Position numbers and translations under genes: made by a program. Source: JADCRZ01 sp031399065 (GTDB lineage Bacteria; Bacteroidota; Bacteroidia; Chitinophagales; Chitinophagaceae). Taken from it: a stretch of 64,000 nt of DNA. The stretch covers positions 4,444-68,443 of the forward strand of contig JANNOM010000077.1 in the NCBI GenBank assembly GCA_031399065.1, in the 5' to 3' direction. Shown here piece after piece: positions 34,492 to 42,294 of this stretch. The notes under the pieces were generated by a model. The model was not told the DNA's origin. It made no database searches and saw only the letters and a list, made by a program, of their open reading frames with translations. Within the stretch, counting starts at the first letter, position 1. Every line of letters begins with the position of its first letter.

Positions 34492-35292
34492 ATGAAAAGA
34501 ATTCTGCTGCTATCTTTTATTGGTCTTTCCATTATTTCCTGCCAGCGAAATGCCATCACAGGCAGAAACCAGTTAAAACTCTATTCAGACGCAGATATCC
34601 AGGCAATGGCACTTACAGAATATAAAACCTTTCTTACATCTAATAAGGTGCTGAATACTACTAATGACGCAGCCATGGTGAAAAGGATTGGTCAGCGCAT
34701 AACATCCGCCATAACCCAATATTATACAAAACAGGGTCAGGCCAGCGTATTGGATGGTTACCAGTGGGAGTACAATCTGGTTGATTCCAAAGACGTAAAT
34801 GCATGGTGCATGCCAGGAGGAAAAATAGTGGTATATACGGGCTTGTTGCCTATTACAATGAATGAATCCGCACTGGCGGTAGTAATGGGGCATGAAATAA
34901 CGCATGCACTCGCACAACATGGCAACGAGCGTATGAGCCAGGGTATGATCCAGCAACTCGGCGGAACGGCACTTTCCGTTGCCCTTGCAAATAAGCCAGC
35001 TCAAACACAGAGCTTATTTATGAACGCTTACGGAATCGGCAGCCAGGTAGGTTTTAGTCTTCCTTTTTCCAGGAACGATGAATATGAAGCTGATAAATTC
35101 GGACTACGTTTCGCCGCAATGGCTGGGTACGATCCGAGAGAAGCTATTCCTTTATGGCAGCGCATGGAGAAAGCCGGGTCGGGAAATAAGCCCCCGGAAT
35201 TTTTAAGTACACACCCCGCGGAGGCCAATCGTATTACCAAATTAAAAGAGCAAATGCCGGAAGCGTTGAAATATTATAACGCGGCAAAGTAA
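34492..35292 (+). CDS. M48-family zinc metalloprotease, lipoprotein
   Basis: A 266-residue protease of the BepA/LoiP kind, probably anchored to a membrane facing the periplasm. Lipobox IISC gives a lipidated Cys at about residue 17. The zinc site is HEITHALAQH (about 129-138), and the third ligand is likely the Glu of NDEYEADKFGLRFAAMAGYDP (about 195). NAWCMPGGKIVVYTGLLP is the usual family block. Members act in outer-membrane protein quality control; this role here is by family only. Confidence 0.9.
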   Translation: MKRILLLSFIGLSIISCQRNAITGRNQLKLYSDADIQAMALTEYKTFLTSNKVLNTTNDAAMVKRIGQRITSAITQYYTKQGQASVLDGYQWEYNLVDSKDVNAWCMPGGKIVVYTGLLPITMNESALAVVMGHEITHALAQHGNERMSQGMIQQLGGTALSVALANKPAQTQSLFMNAYGIGSQVGFSLPFSRNDEYEADKFGLRFAAMAGYDPREAIPLWQRMEKAGSGNKPPEFLSTHPAEANRITKLKEQMPEALKYYNAAK

Positions 35293-35355
35293 GCGGGGTG
35301 GCGACCACCGGAGATGGGGGGTTACTTTATATCGGGGCTTTTGAACAATTTTTCG

Positions 35356-35363
35356 TACTTTTG
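35356..35363 (+). promoter_or_regulatory. -7 element upstream of the gene at 35404
   Basis: TACTTTTG matches TAnnTTTG, 40 bases before the start codon at 35404. A TTG lies at 35341-35343, nearer than the usual -33 spacing. Confidence 0.5.
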
Positions 35364-35403
35364 CATACCGAAATAATTTCTTTCTACCTAAAATCATCAT
35401 GGT

Positions 35404-35805
35404 ATGTTGCCAACTTTGTTTGAAAAGCTTCAATTAGAGGACGAGAAGAATTTACTGATACAGGGACTGCCTTCCACTATCGAAAAACAATTCAGCAAGG
35501 TTTCATTTTCCAAAAATGTAACACCGCTGCTGAAGGCAAGAAGAATTGACTTTGCACTCGTTTTTGCAGTAAATGAATGCCAGCTTAAAGGGATTCTCCG
35601 TGAAGTGATACCCGCACTGCACGAAGATGCTAAATTTTGGGTAGCTTATCCAAAATTAACATCGAAAATAGCCAGCGATCTTAATAGAGATACTTCCTGG
35701 AAGGAGATGAATCATTCAGGATATGAGCGGGATGAGCAGATTGTGCTGGACCATGTATGGCATGCATTGAGATTTAAAAAGGTGGATATAGCGGTAGAAG
35801 TATAA
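35404..35805 (+). CDS. Conserved-looking hypothetical protein (DUF3052-like plan)
   Basis: A 133-residue soluble protein. No family is firmly recognised. The plan IDFALVFAVNECQLKGILREVIPALHEDAKFWVAYPKLTSK (about 49-88, read in parts), a strand with a partner-like acidic/hydrophobic pattern followed by a strand ending in W.AYPK, resembles the DUF3052 layout, in which a similar stretch ends W..PK. It ends 13 bases before a very long inverted repeat and has its own promoter-like site, so it is probably a single-gene unit. Confidence 0.65.
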   Translation: MLPTLFEKLQLEDEKNLLIQGLPSTIEKQFSKVSFSKNVTPLLKARRIDFALVFAVNECQLKGILREVIPALHEDAKFWVAYPKLTSKIASDLNRDTSWKEMNHSGYERDEQIVLDHVWHALRFKKVDIAVEV

Positions 35806-35817
35806 CCACGGGAAATA

Positions 35818-35866
35818 GTTTAATGTAAGAAGGAGCTTTAATATAAAGCTCCTTCTTACATTAAAC
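35818..35866. terminator. 23-bp perfect inverted repeat, bidirectional terminator
   Basis: Bases 35818-35840 and 35844-35866 are perfectly complementary over 23 bp around the three-base loop ATA. The outer part is T/A-rich (GTTTAAT...ATTAAAC), which supplies a T-rich tail in both directions. It sits between convergent genes (plus-strand stop at 35805, icd stop at 35881). Confidence 0.8.
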
Positions 35867-35880
35867 CCTTACCGGAAATA

Positions 35881-37110
35881 TCAGCCAAGTTTCACTTTCA
35901 GGTTCTTATCTATTTCTTCCAGGAATTCCTCCGTGTAAAGATAATCGGTTCCATGCTGCACTTTGGGCTTGATGGTAATAGCCAGGTCTTTGGTCATCTT
36001 GCCACTTTCAACAGTTTCTATACACACTTCCTCCAGCGTATTCGCAAAATTTATAAGTTCCTGATTATTATCCAGTTTGCCGCGAAAAGCAAGGCCTCTT
36101 GTCCATGCAAAAATGGATGCGATAGGGTTTGTTGATGTGGGATTGCCTTTCTGATGCTCCCTGTAATGACGCGTTACGGTACCATGCGCCGCTTCTGATT
36201 CCATAGTGGCGCCATCTGGCGTAACCAAAACAGATGTCATTAAACCCAGGCTTCCGAAGCCCTGCGCCACCGTATCGCTTTGCACATCACCATCATAGTT
36301 CTTACATGCCCATACGAAGTTGCCGTTCCACTTCAGCGCACTGGCCACCATATCATCTATCAGCCGGTGCTCGTAGACAATGTTGGCATCTTTAAACTGC
36401 GACTTAAACTCTTGTTCGTATATCTCCTGAAAAATGTCTTTAAACCGGCCATCATATTTTTTCAAAATGGTGTTTTTGGTAGAAAGGTATAAGGGCCATT
36501 TTTTACTGAGTGCCATGTTAAAACAACTTCTGGCAAAACCCATAATGCTTTCATCGGTATTGTACATAGACATGGCCACTCCATCTCCTTTAAAATTATA
36601 GACTTCAAACACCTGGGGCTGCCCGCCACCATCCGGTGTAAATATCATGGTTAGTTTACCCTTGCCCTTTATAACCGTATCCGTAGCACGGTATTGATCA
36701 CCAAAAGCATGGCGACCCACTATAATAGGCGCCGTCCAGTTGGTAACCAGCCGGGGAACATTTTTCATCACGATCGGCTCACGGAATACCGTTCCATCCA
36801 GGATGTTACGAATGGTTCCGTTGGGGCTTTTCCACATCTGTTTAAGGTTAAATTCTTTCACCCTTTCTTCATCGGGAGTAATAGTCGCGCATTTGATACC
36901 TACACCAAATTCCTTAATGGCATGGGCAGCGTCGATGGTCACCTGGTCGCCGGTTTGGTCCCGGTATTCTATACCCAGATCATAATATTTAATATCCAGT
37001 TCCAGGTAAGGGAGAATCAGCTTATCTTTTATAAATTTCCAAATGATGCGGGTCATTTCATCCCCGTCGAGTTCTACTACCGGGTTTGTAACTTTGATTT
37101 TGTTTGCCAT
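35881..37110 (-). CDS. icd: Isocitrate dehydrogenase (NADP), eukaryote-like type
   Basis: Oxidative decarboxylation of isocitrate in the TCA cycle. 409 residues of the dimeric type shared with eukaryotes: VVELDGDEMTRIIWKFIKDKLI at the start, TITPDEERVKEFNLKQMWKSPNGTIRN near residue 78, VGRHAFGDQYRATD near residue 130, GDVQSDTVAQGFGSLGLMTS near residue 275 and ESEAAHGTVTRHY near residue 306 (read in parts). Full length. Its promoter is the best in the window (37139-37169). Confidence 0.96.
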   Translation of the reverse strand: MANKIKVTNPVVELDGDEMTRIIWKFIKDKLILPYLELDIKYYDLGIEYRDQTGDQVTIDAAHAIKEFGVGIKCATITPDEERVKEFNLKQMWKSPNGTIRNILDGTVFREPIVMKNVPRLVTNWTAPIIVGRHAFGDQYRATDTVIKGKGKLTMIFTPDGGGQPQVFEVYNFKGDGVAMSMYNTDESIMGFARSCFNMALSKKWPLYLSTKNTILKKYDGRFKDIFQEIYEQEFKSQFKDANIVYEHRLIDDMVASALKWNGNFVWACKNYDGDVQSDTVAQGFGSLGLMTSVLVTPDGATMESEAAHGTVTRHYREHQKGNPTSTNPIASIFAWTRGLAFRGKLDNNQELINFANTLEEVCIETVESGKMTKDLAITIKPKVQHGTDYLYTEEFLEEIDKNLKVKLG

Positions 37111-37138
37111 GGTACATTTTTTTATCCTGAAAAGTGAG

Positions 37139-37169
37139 CAAACCTACGGCAAATGAGGCAATTAGGCAA
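37139..37169 (-). promoter_or_regulatory. icd promoter with both -33 and -7 elements
   Basis: On the minus strand, TTG (37167-37169), a 20-base spacer and TAGGTTTG (37139-37146) match the Bacteroidota TTG / TAnnTTTG pattern at the right distance, 28 bases before the icd ATG. Confidence 0.7.
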
Positions 37170-37248
37170 AAAAGAGCACGTACTCCATGATGGAAGACAA
37201 AGAAGGAGCCGTTAGCAGAATCCCTTCTTGTACAATGACTCATTTTAC

Positions 37249-37262
37249 ATTATATTGCAATA
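37249..37262. promoter_or_regulatory. Perfect 14-bp palindrome at the start of the first Crp/Fnr-like gene
   Basis: TATATTGCAATATA is its own reverse complement; its last base is the A of the ATG at 37262. TTGTACAA (37226-37233), an 8-bp palindrome with Crp/Fnr-like TTG and CAA half-sites, lies 15 bases upstream. Both could be operators for the gene's own product or for its neighbour; this is inference. Confidence 0.4.
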
Positions 37263-37831
37263 TGCTCGAGTCCCTTTACCAATACCTTCATCAAAATGCT
37301 GGTCTTACCAAAGAGGAATTCAGGAAACTGGAACCCTACTTCGAAATCAGGCATTTCGGTAAAGGTGCTTACCTGGTTGATAAAGGAGAAATGGAAAATT
37401 TTGTTCATTTTATAGTGGAGGGACTGGTAAGAAAATTTTTTCGTCGTAAAACGGCGGAAGTCACTACCCAATTGGCAAGGGAAGCAGATATGGTCAGTTC
37501 TGCCGTCTCCTTTCTTACAGGCAAACCTTCTGAATATGTCGTAGAAGCACTGGAATCCACCACCACTATATCAATTACAAAAATCAATATGGAGAAAGTA
37601 TATAAAATCGGGCCCAGGATGGACCGGTTAGGCAGGTTAGTAACTACCGATTGGCTTCTTCAGAAAGAAAAATGGGATATAGATTCGGTATTGCTTACAC
37701 CAAAAGATCGTTTTATCGCATTTGTTCAAAACAACCCCGACCTGGTAAAACGGGTGCCGCAAAAATACCTGGCCTCTTACCTGAATATTACTCCTGAAAC
37801 ATTCAGCCGGTTTAAACGTTTTATCCCATAA
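37262..37831 (+). CDS. Crp/Fnr-family regulator (first of a tandem pair)
   Basis: A 189-residue protein when started at the ATG at 37262 (MLESLYQYL); the open frame reaches back to 37187 but the extra 25 residues are unlike the family. Cyclic-nucleotide-binding-like barrel about 20-115 (FEIRHFGKGAYLVDKGEMENFVHFIVEGLVRKF, read in parts), dimer helix about 118-145, and a short DNA-binding end with VPQKYLASYLNITPETFSRFKR. No Cys cluster for an Fe-S centre. The ligand-contacting E and R of true Crp are not obvious. It diverges from icd and precedes a paralogue by 29 bases. Confidence 0.85.
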   Translation: MLESLYQYLHQNAGLTKEEFRKLEPYFEIRHFGKGAYLVDKGEMENFVHFIVEGLVRKFFRRKTAEVTTQLAREADMVSSAVSFLTGKPSEYVVEALESTTTISITKINMEKVYKIGPRMDRLGRLVTTDWLLQKEKWDIDSVLLTPKDRFIAFVQNNPDLVKRVPQKYLASYLNITPETFSRFKRFIP

Positions 37832-37860
37832 AACCGCCCGTTAAAAAAGCTATCAAACAA

Positions 37861-38463
37861 TTGCCAAAGCAAAAAGATATTGCCAGTTATTATAAGAAGG
37901 TGCTAAATTATTTAAGTGGTTTCCTGGCATTTACCGAGGAGGAATTCAACGAGATCGCAAAGTATTGTGAAATCAGGCATTTTACCAAAAAGCAACGGGT
38001 ACTTGACATTGGCGAAACCGAAAATTATTTCAACATTATCGTAAAGGGCGTTGCTCGAAAATTCGTTATCTCTGGCAGGAAAGAAGTGACGATGCAACTC
38101 GCCATAGAGGGTGAATTTATTTTATCGGAAATATCTTTTACAAAAAGAGAGCCCTCCCAGGTAATCATTGAAACGATCGAACCGAGCATTTTCATTTCTA
38201 TCAAACATACCGACCTGGAACAACTTTACCTAAATATGCCCAAGGTAGAAAAGCTGGCCCGCCTGGTAGTTGTGGATATGTACGTAAAAAAAGATTCACA
38301 AGAATTCCTTAATCTCGAAAAAACGGTAAGGGAGCGTTTTCTCGAATACATCAGCGATCATCCACATATATTGCTTAGGGTGCCTCAAAAATACATCGCT
38401 ACTTTTCTGAATATAAAGCCCGAAACCTTCAGCCGGTTGAAACACTTGTTGAAGAAGAAGTGA
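37861..38463 (+). CDS. Crp/Fnr-family regulator (second of a tandem pair)
   Basis: Up to 200 residues from the TTG at 37861; the alignment with the gene before it (CEIRHFTKKQRVLDIGETENYFNIIVKGVARKF against FEIRHFGKGAYLVDKGEMENFVHFIVEGLVRKF, in parts) would also allow GTG at 37900. The C-terminal VPQKYIATFLNIKPETFSRLKHLLKKK is a near copy of the recognition helix of its neighbour, so both may bind similar sites. No ATG start is available. It ends 8 bases before the convergent mqnE stop. Confidence 0.83.
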   Translation: MPKQKDIASYYKKVLNYLSGFLAFTEEEFNEIAKYCEIRHFTKKQRVLDIGETENYFNIIVKGVARKFVISGRKEVTMQLAIEGEFILSEISFTKREPSQVIIETIEPSIFISIKHTDLEQLYLNMPKVEKLARLVVVDMYVKKDSQEFLNLEKTVRERFLEYISDHPHILLRVPQKYIATFLNIKPETFSRLKHLLKKK

Positions 38464-38471
38464 CTGGTTAT

Positions 38472-39644
38472 TTAATTTAATAACGGATTCATTTCTATTT
38501 CGCGGATATCCGAATCGCTGTAATCCCGGATCGTGTTATATAAAGTATCTCTTTCCACCGGTTTACGTTTTACCTGTTTTATCAAAGTAACCAGTTCGGC
38601 AGTACTCATGACAGGTGTTTGTTCTTCCGAGCCAGCCATGGAATAGATCTTGGTGGAATCGTCGATGGTTCCGTCGATATCATTCACCCCGAAAGAAAGG
38701 GTGAGTTGGGCACTCTGTCTTCCCAGCATCGGCCAATAGGCTTTCAAATGGGGGAAATTATCCATATAAAGTCTTGCAACGGCATACATGCGAAGGTCTT
38801 CTACAATGGTGCTTTCATTTATGTTGCTCATGTCGTTTCCTTTATTGCGAAACTTAAGCGGTATAAACGTATTAAAGCCCCCTGTTCTGTCCTGCATACT
38901 CCGCAATCTTTCCATGTGATCCACCCGGTGATGATATTTTTCAATATGCCCGTACAGCATGGTGGCATTACTGTGCATACCCAGTTGGTGAGCTGCTTCA
39001 TGAATGTGCAGCCAGCCCTCCGCATCCACTTTATCTTGACAAATAATTTCGCGTATTTCCGGCGCAAATATCTCCGCCCCTCCACCCGGTAGTGAATCCA
39101 GTCCCGCTTGCTGCAGCAGTTTCATACCCTGCTCCACCGTTACTTTAGCCTTGCGGAACATATAATCAAGCTCTACGGGGGTAAACCCCTTAATGTGCAG
39201 GTGTGGCCTATGGGCTTTGATGGCACGAAGCAGATCCGCAAAAAAAGGCAATGTAAGTTTGGGGTGTACACCTCCCACTATATGTACTTCCGTAACCGGC
39301 TTGCCGTCATACTTTTTTACAATATCCAGCATCTGGTCGAGGGTTAGTTCCCAACCCTCTTCCTTATGAGCATATAAACGGGAATAAGAACAGAATTTAC
39401 AGGCAAATACGCACACGTTGGTAGGCTCTATATGAAAATTGCGGTTAAAATAAGTGGTGTCCCCATGCAGACGCTCTCGTACATGATTAGCCAACGACCC
39501 AAGGTAAGAGAGACTTCCCCTTTCAAACAGTAGTATACCATCTTCCGGCGTTATCCGTTCTTTACCGGCTATTTTTTCTCCTATCCTGCGCAGATCTGCG
39601 TCGTTTTCGTTGCGGATCAAAATATCAATGGGAGTCGTATTCAT
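38472..39644 (-). CDS. mqnE: Aminofutalosine synthase MqnE (radical SAM)
   Basis: Radical-SAM enzyme of the futalosine route to menaquinone. 390 residues with the CxxxCxxC cluster motif CVFACKFC (about 77-84), EPTNVCVFACKFCSYSR in context, EVHIVGGVHPKL near residue 120, FTPVELDYMFRKAKV near residue 158, LDSLPGGGAEIFAPEIR near residue 180 and the ATMLYGHIEKYHHRVDHMERLR block. The CofH-like MqnC is the close alternative, but GGVHPKL and the EELDYM-like block fit MqnE. Preceded by a TAnnTTTG promoter at 39666. No other mqn gene is in the window. Confidence 0.9.
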   Translation of the reverse strand: MNTTPIDILIRNENDADLRRIGEKIAGKERITPEDGILLFERGSLSYLGSLANHVRERLHGDTTYFNRNFHIEPTNVCVFACKFCSYSRLYAHKEEGWELTLDQMLDIVKKYDGKPVTEVHIVGGVHPKLTLPFFADLLRAIKAHRPHLHIKGFTPVELDYMFRKAKVTVEQGMKLLQQAGLDSLPGGGAEIFAPEIREIICQDKVDAEGWLHIHEAAHQLGMHSNATMLYGHIEKYHHRVDHMERLRSMQDRTGGFNTFIPLKFRNKGNDMSNINESTIVEDLRMYAVARLYMDNFPHLKAYWPMLGRQSAQLTLSFGVNDIDGTIDDSTKIYSMAGSEEQTPVMSTAELVTLIKQVKRKPVERDTLYNTIRDYSDSDIREIEMNPLLN

Positions 39645-39665
39645 GCTATGCTATTATCGCAACAA

Positions 39666-39673
39666 CAAAGTTA
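39666..39673 (-). promoter_or_regulatory. -7 element of the mqnE promoter
   Basis: On the minus strand the bases read TAACTTTG (TAnnTTTG), 21 bases before the mqnE ATG. Confidence 0.6.
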
Positions 39674-39734
39674 TTAAGATTAATGTTGTTTAAAAACTTA
39701 AAAATCACTTGCTTTGCTGTTTAAGCAGTCAAGT

Positions 39735-40328
39735 ATGACAGATATCCTGAATAGTTACCTGGTACAGCATAAAAGCATCAATATTCCCGGCCTGGGCACT
39801 ATATACGTGGAAACGGTACCGGCCCGCAACGATTTTGTAAATAAAAAACTGTGGCCGCCTTTTCAGATTTACCGGTTCGACAAATATTTTGACGCTCCAG
39901 ATAAAGCGTTTTTTGCTTACCTGGCTATACATAAAAATATGGCGGATTATGAGGTGATACGCTGGTACAATGAGTTTGCCTACAACCTGCGGTCGGATAT
40001 AAGAAACCATGAGATGGCTGTTTGGGAAGGGGTGGGCACGTTCCGGCAGAACGGTGCCGGCGATATCGTGTTTGAAGAAAGTCGCATTTACAATAACGTA
40101 TATGAGCCGGTACCTGCCGAGCGGGTAATACGTACCAACGCTGTACACAACATAGTGGTTGGCGACCGTGAAACCACTACGGCCCATATGAGTGAACTTT
40201 TAAGTGAAGACACGTATATCGAAAAAGAATCATGGTGGATCTATGCCCTCATCATAGCTACCGTTTGTATCTGTGTTGTCTTCTTTCATTTTTACAGGTA
40301 TGGCCTCAGTGTCGGATCCATGTTTTAA
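39735..40328 (+). CDS. HU-CCDC81-type protein with one C-terminal membrane segment
   Basis: A 197-residue protein from the ATG at 39735; the open frame starts at a TTG at 39714. Residues about 1-150 match the HU-like domain seen in HU-CCDC81/SPOR proteins of Bacteroidota (MTDILNSYLVQHKSINIPGLGTIYVETVPA, and VGTFRQNGAGDIVFEE; read in parts). One hydrophobic segment follows (about 170-188, WWIYALIIATVCICVVFFH) and only a few residues after it, so the SPOR domain of the longer relatives is absent. Role unknown; a nucleoid- or division-linked membrane protein is possible. The methyltransferase gene starts 10 bases after it. Confidence 0.7.
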   Translation: MTDILNSYLVQHKSINIPGLGTIYVETVPARNDFVNKKLWPPFQIYRFDKYFDAPDKAFFAYLAIHKNMADYEVIRWYNEFAYNLRSDIRNHEMAVWEGVGTFRQNGAGDIVFEESRIYNNVYEPVPAERVIRTNAVHNIVVGDRETTTAHMSELLSEDTYIEKESWWIYALIIATVCICVVFFHFYRYGLSVGSMF

Positions 40329-40338
40329 TTTTCACTTT

Positions 40339-41226
40339 ATGATCATTCATTCAACATGCCCCTGCTGTGGCTCCGCTAATATAAGCGCCTCTTTAAAGGC
40401 AGAAGATTATACGGTAACCCATATGATTTTCGAGATATGGGAATGCAGAGAATGCACGTTTCGTTTTACACAGAATATACCCGGAACCGACGACATGGGA
40501 GCGTATTATCAATCCGACAATTATATTTCACATACAGATACCCGCAAAGGGTTTATCAATATGCTTTACCACCGGGTAAGGAAAAGGACACTGCTGGGGA
40601 AACTCGATCTTATCCGCCGGTACACCGGTATCCAAACCGGGCATCTGCTGGACATCGGAGCGGGAACCGGGGCCTTCCTCTATACCATGCAACAGGCGGG
40701 CTGGAAGGTGAGCGGAATAGAACCTGATGCTGGCAGTCGCACAAGAGCCCTCGACAACTACAACATCGCTTTGCAAAGCCCCGAGAAACTATATGAAACC
40801 ACCGGCGAATCAGTGGACGTGATTACCTTATGGCATGTACTGGAACACGTGCATGATATACATGGATATATGGCAGCTATAAAAAAAACCCTTAAACCAG
40901 GCGGTACACTGATAATAGCTGTACCCAATTACACCTGTTATGATTCCCGCATATACGGGAAATACTGGGCGGCCTATGACGTACCCAGGCACCTCTGGCA
41001 TTTTTCCCCGTTTTCCATGAAAAAATTGTTGAACCGGCATGGATTAAAAACAGATCTGATAAAGCCCATGTGGTACGACAGTTTCTATGTGAGCATGCTG
41101 AGCGAGCAATATAAAACCGGCAGGCCCGCTTTTATCCCCGGAATTTTTAACGGTTTGTTATCCAACATAAAAACTATTTTTAACAGCGAAAAATGCAGTT
41201 CATTAATCTATATCATAAAGAAATAA
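40339..41226 (+). CDS. Class I SAM-dependent methyltransferase with an N-terminal zinc-ribbon-like part
   Basis: 295 residues from the ATG at 40339 (MIIHSTCPCCGS); an earlier in-frame ATG at 40273 would overlap the gene before by 56 bases. CPCCG near residue 7 and CREC near residue 37 make a probable zinc ribbon. SAM motif I is HLLDIGAGTGAFLYTMQQAGWKVSGIEPD (about 103-131, read in parts), and VITLWHVLEHVHDIHGYM is motif IV-like. It resembles methyltransferases that act on sugars or lipids in surface-glycan clusters; the substrate is unknown. Confidence 0.82.
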   Translation: MIIHSTCPCCGSANISASLKAEDYTVTHMIFEIWECRECTFRFTQNIPGTDDMGAYYQSDNYISHTDTRKGFINMLYHRVRKRTLLGKLDLIRRYTGIQTGHLLDIGAGTGAFLYTMQQAGWKVSGIEPDAGSRTRALDNYNIALQSPEKLYETTGESVDVITLWHVLEHVHDIHGYMAAIKKTLKPGGTLIIAVPNYTCYDSRIYGKYWAAYDVPRHLWHFSPFSMKKLLNRHGLKTDLIKPMWYDSFYVSMLSEQYKTGRPAFIPGIFNGLLSNIKTIFNSEKCSSLIYIIKK

Positions 41227-41258
41227 ATACGACAGTTAGCTTTTATAATTTTTTTTGG

Positions 41259-42074
41259 ATGAAAAAGATATTCCTATACCTATTCATACTTTTCTTTTTT
41301 GTAAAATGCGGGAATGCGGACACTACCAAAAGGGAAGAACAAACGGCGGGTTCAGATAACATGGCATCTCCCGGTATTATCAACTACAGCGTAATGAATA
41401 TTTACCCGCATGATACCACTTCTTTTACAGAAGGACTGTTTATTCATGAAGGAGTGTTATATGAAAGTACGGGGCCTGGCGGAGATGACCGGTATAAATC
41501 CTGGGCAGGACCGGTGGATATTAAAACCGGCAAACCACAACGCAAAATTATACTTGATAAAAAATATTTCGGAGAGGGCAGTTCCATTTTAAACGGAAAG
41601 TTATACCAGCTTACATATAAGAATAACACGGGTTTTGTATATGATGCGCGTACGTATAAAAAGCTGTCCGAATTTACCTATCCGGGCGAAGGATGGGCTT
41701 TAACGCACGACAGCACTTACCTTATTATGAGTGATGGTAGCAACAAACTTCAGTACCTGGATCCGGCGACATTAAAAGTAACAAAAATTATAGGGGTGGA
41801 AGATAACAACGGGCCTGTGTCCAACATCAATGAACTCGAATACATAAGTGGTTACCTGTATGCCAACCAGTATCTCACTAATTACGTACTAAAAATAGAT
41901 CCGGCGAGCGGGAAAGTCATTGGCAGGCTGGATCTTACCAATCTTGAAATGCAATCGAAACGTAAATATGCCAATGCCCAGGAAACAAACGGCATAGCAT
42001 ACGACCCGGCCACCAAAAAAATGTTTGTAACCGGCAAATGCTGGCCCGATTTATACGAAATACAACTCAATTAA
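41259..42074 (+). CDS. Glutaminyl-peptide cyclotransferase, lipoprotein
   Basis: Forms N-terminal pyroglutamate on exported peptides. 271 residues from the ATG at 41259 (MKKIFLYLF); the frame is open from 41193 but overlaps the methyltransferase gene. Lipobox FVKC gives an acylated Cys at about residue 16. The five-bladed beta-propeller is seen in the repeated FTEGLFIHEGVLYESTG, GEGSSILNGKLYQLTYKN, GEGWALTHDSTYLIMSDGS, NELEYISGYLYANQY and QETNGIAYDPATKKMFVTGKCWPDLYEI blocks (the last in two parts). Typical of the bacterial and plant type. Confidence 0.92.
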   Translation: MKKIFLYLFILFFFVKCGNADTTKREEQTAGSDNMASPGIINYSVMNIYPHDTTSFTEGLFIHEGVLYESTGPGGDDRYKSWAGPVDIKTGKPQRKIILDKKYFGEGSSILNGKLYQLTYKNNTGFVYDARTYKKLSEFTYPGEGWALTHDSTYLIMSDGSNKLQYLDPATLKVTKIIGVEDNNGPVSNINELEYISGYLYANQYLTNYVLKIDPASGKVIGRLDLTNLEMQSKRKYANAQETNGIAYDPATKKMFVTGKCWPDLYEIQLN

Positions 42075-42294
42075 AATAGGCAGAAGCTTGCATAATTGAT
42101 AAAAGAGTTGTTCTTTTACACTACTTATAGAAGTGACTATCTCTTTATCCAATCTCCCCTTATTATCGCTACAAGACCTTAGAAGTTATTTCTTTTAGTA
42201 AAGCAGAATCTCCACTATTCTTATTGCAATCCTTTTATCCTCCCGGGAAACTGATCTGTCATCCTTTGATAGCCAGCCACAAAAGAAGTTTACA
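42075..42294. other. Intergenic stretch without a gene
   Basis: 220 bases upstream of the M43 protease gene. No open frame, strong hairpin or exact TAnnTTTG element is visible; ATCCTTTG at 42263-42270 keeps only the TTTG half. Confidence 0.5.

Noticed and set aside
35293..35330. Short GGTGG-CGA-CCACC hairpin after the M48 gene considered as a terminator
   Set aside because: Five-base-pair stem with no T-run after it.
36694..37137. 147-residue plus-strand frame opposite icd
   Set aside because: Complete overlap with a full-length, highly conserved icd gene.
41193..41258. Upstream in-frame extension of the glutaminyl cyclotransferase
   Set aside because: It overlaps the methyltransferase gene and would hide the lipoprotein signal that begins at 41259.
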